Positions 63,669 to 64,000 of a stretch of 64,000 nt of DNA are shown here, one piece after another. Numbering within the stretch: position 1 is the stretch's first letter; every line of letters begins with the position of its first letter. Both the position numbers and the translations under genes were made by a program. Source of the stretch: CAIKMD01 sp963702925 (GTDB lineage Bacteria; Pseudomonadota; Alphaproteobacteria; ATCC43930; CGMCC-115725); the NCBI GenBank assembly GCA_963702925.1, contig OY969771.1, positions 4,030,001 through 4,094,000 on the forward strand, in the 5' to 3' direction. A model generated the notes under the pieces. That model was not told the DNA's origin. It made no database searches and was given only the letters and a program-made list of their open reading frames with translations.

Positions 63669-64000
63669 TACCCTGAATTGACGAGAATCAGAGCGCCCAG
63701 TTGTCCGCTTAAGCTCTCGTTAATACACATGAATCTTGCGATACCGCTTTGGCGTGTGTAATCCTTCGCGTAACAACCACAAGACGAACGTCACGCGCTT
63801 ATCACATAGCGATTACTCCTTCTTAACAGCGCGTCGATAGGGTTCGCCTGTCGGATATGCAGCAGCAGACTGCGCAAGCCCCACGCTCGAGCGAAGGAGC
63901 CGAATATTGATCCAGTTGCTGCCCAGGTCTCGCCCAAACGCACCAACCCATTCACGCGTCAACGCCGGACCGATCGCCTGAACCTTATTCCCCTTTAGCG
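63669..64000. other. gene-poor window end
   Basis: In these 332 bases I see the CtrA-type motif, AT-richer sequence to about 63830 and a GAAGGAG site at 63893-63899 before a TTG. The frame from that TTG closes after 24 codons. No convincing gene is visible; the next gene may start outside the window. Confidence 0.4.
63709..63723. promoter_or_regulatory. perfect CtrA-type motif TTAA-N7-TTAA after tadE genes
   Basis: TTAA GCTCTCG TTAA is a full match to the CtrA consensus. It lies 40 bases after the last tadE stop, so any regulated promoter would drive a gene beyond the window or one too short to recognise here. Confidence 0.55.

Noticed and set aside
63859..63985. Short frames at the window end (17 and 24 codons) after a GAAGGAG site
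   Set aside because: Too short and without conserved features; only the ribosome-like site supports them.

Overview
The window reads as a chromosomal stretch of a GC-rich alphaproteobacterium, probably Rhodospirillales/Rhizobiales-like. The grounds are: the serS-surE-pcm-LysM/LytM and yajC-secD-secF-Mth938 blocks; a GTTC-N7-GTTC LexA box between uvrA and ssb; TTAA-N7-TTAA motifs that match the alphaproteobacterial CtrA consensus; Omp25/OmpA-type porins; and a complete Tad (Cpa) pilus locus. No rRNA, tRNA, CRISPR array, insertion sequence or prophage was recognised.

Layout. 0-4 kb: housekeeping genes serS, surE, pcm and a NlpD-like degenerate LytM lipoprotein. 4-12 kb: an accessory block with a FIST sensor protein plus histidine kinase (preceded by a perfect CtrA-type motif), a frameshifted FrsA-like esterase, a His/Met-rich periplasmic protein divergent from an OmpR/EnvZ-type two-component system, and an aromatic-acid MFS transporter. 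12-19 kb: DUF815 ATPase, yajC-secD-secF, the Mth938/NDUFAF3-like protein, Fe superoxide dismutase, a PuuD-like membrane protein with an unlisted 30-residue membrane peptide upstream, a CWC Cys-rich protein and an NDUFAF6-like member of the phytoene-synthase family. 19-25 kb: a GT7 galactosyltransferase-like gene, a TPR/GT41 O-GlcNAc-transferase-like gene, trmFO, and a B12-binding radical SAM gene whose apparent fusion to trmFO is best explained by a one-base frameshift. 25-36 kb: uvrA/ssb, a Tat-exported thiamine-diphosphate enzyme paired with a cytochrome c, gyrA, coaD and an old-yellow-enzyme. 37-40 kb: two tandem OmpA-family porins that share an exact 405-bp direct repeat, then an RRM protein. 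40-48 kb: a two-subunit TPP decarboxylase, an NRAMP transporter, a SnoaL-like protein, CinA, a split chromate transporter, small envelope proteins and a polytopic membrane protein. 48-64 kb: an orphan winged-helix regulator, flp, cpaA-F, tadB, tadC, a lower-GC PD-(D/E)XK-like insertion, tadD with a SPOR domain, and three TadE/TadG pseudopilin-like genes.

How it fits together. Sec translocation (YajC-SecDF), the Tad secretion machine, OmpA porins and LytM/SPOR proteins give an envelope theme. CtrA-like motifs lie before FIST-kinase, before flp, between tadD and tadG, and after the last tadE gene, so cell-cycle control of surface pili and of the FIST pathway is a testable reading. The most unusual units are the periplasmic TPP enzyme/cytochrome c pair, the porin pair with its identical tail, the metal-like two-component cluster, and the 30-residue PuuD-associated peptide.
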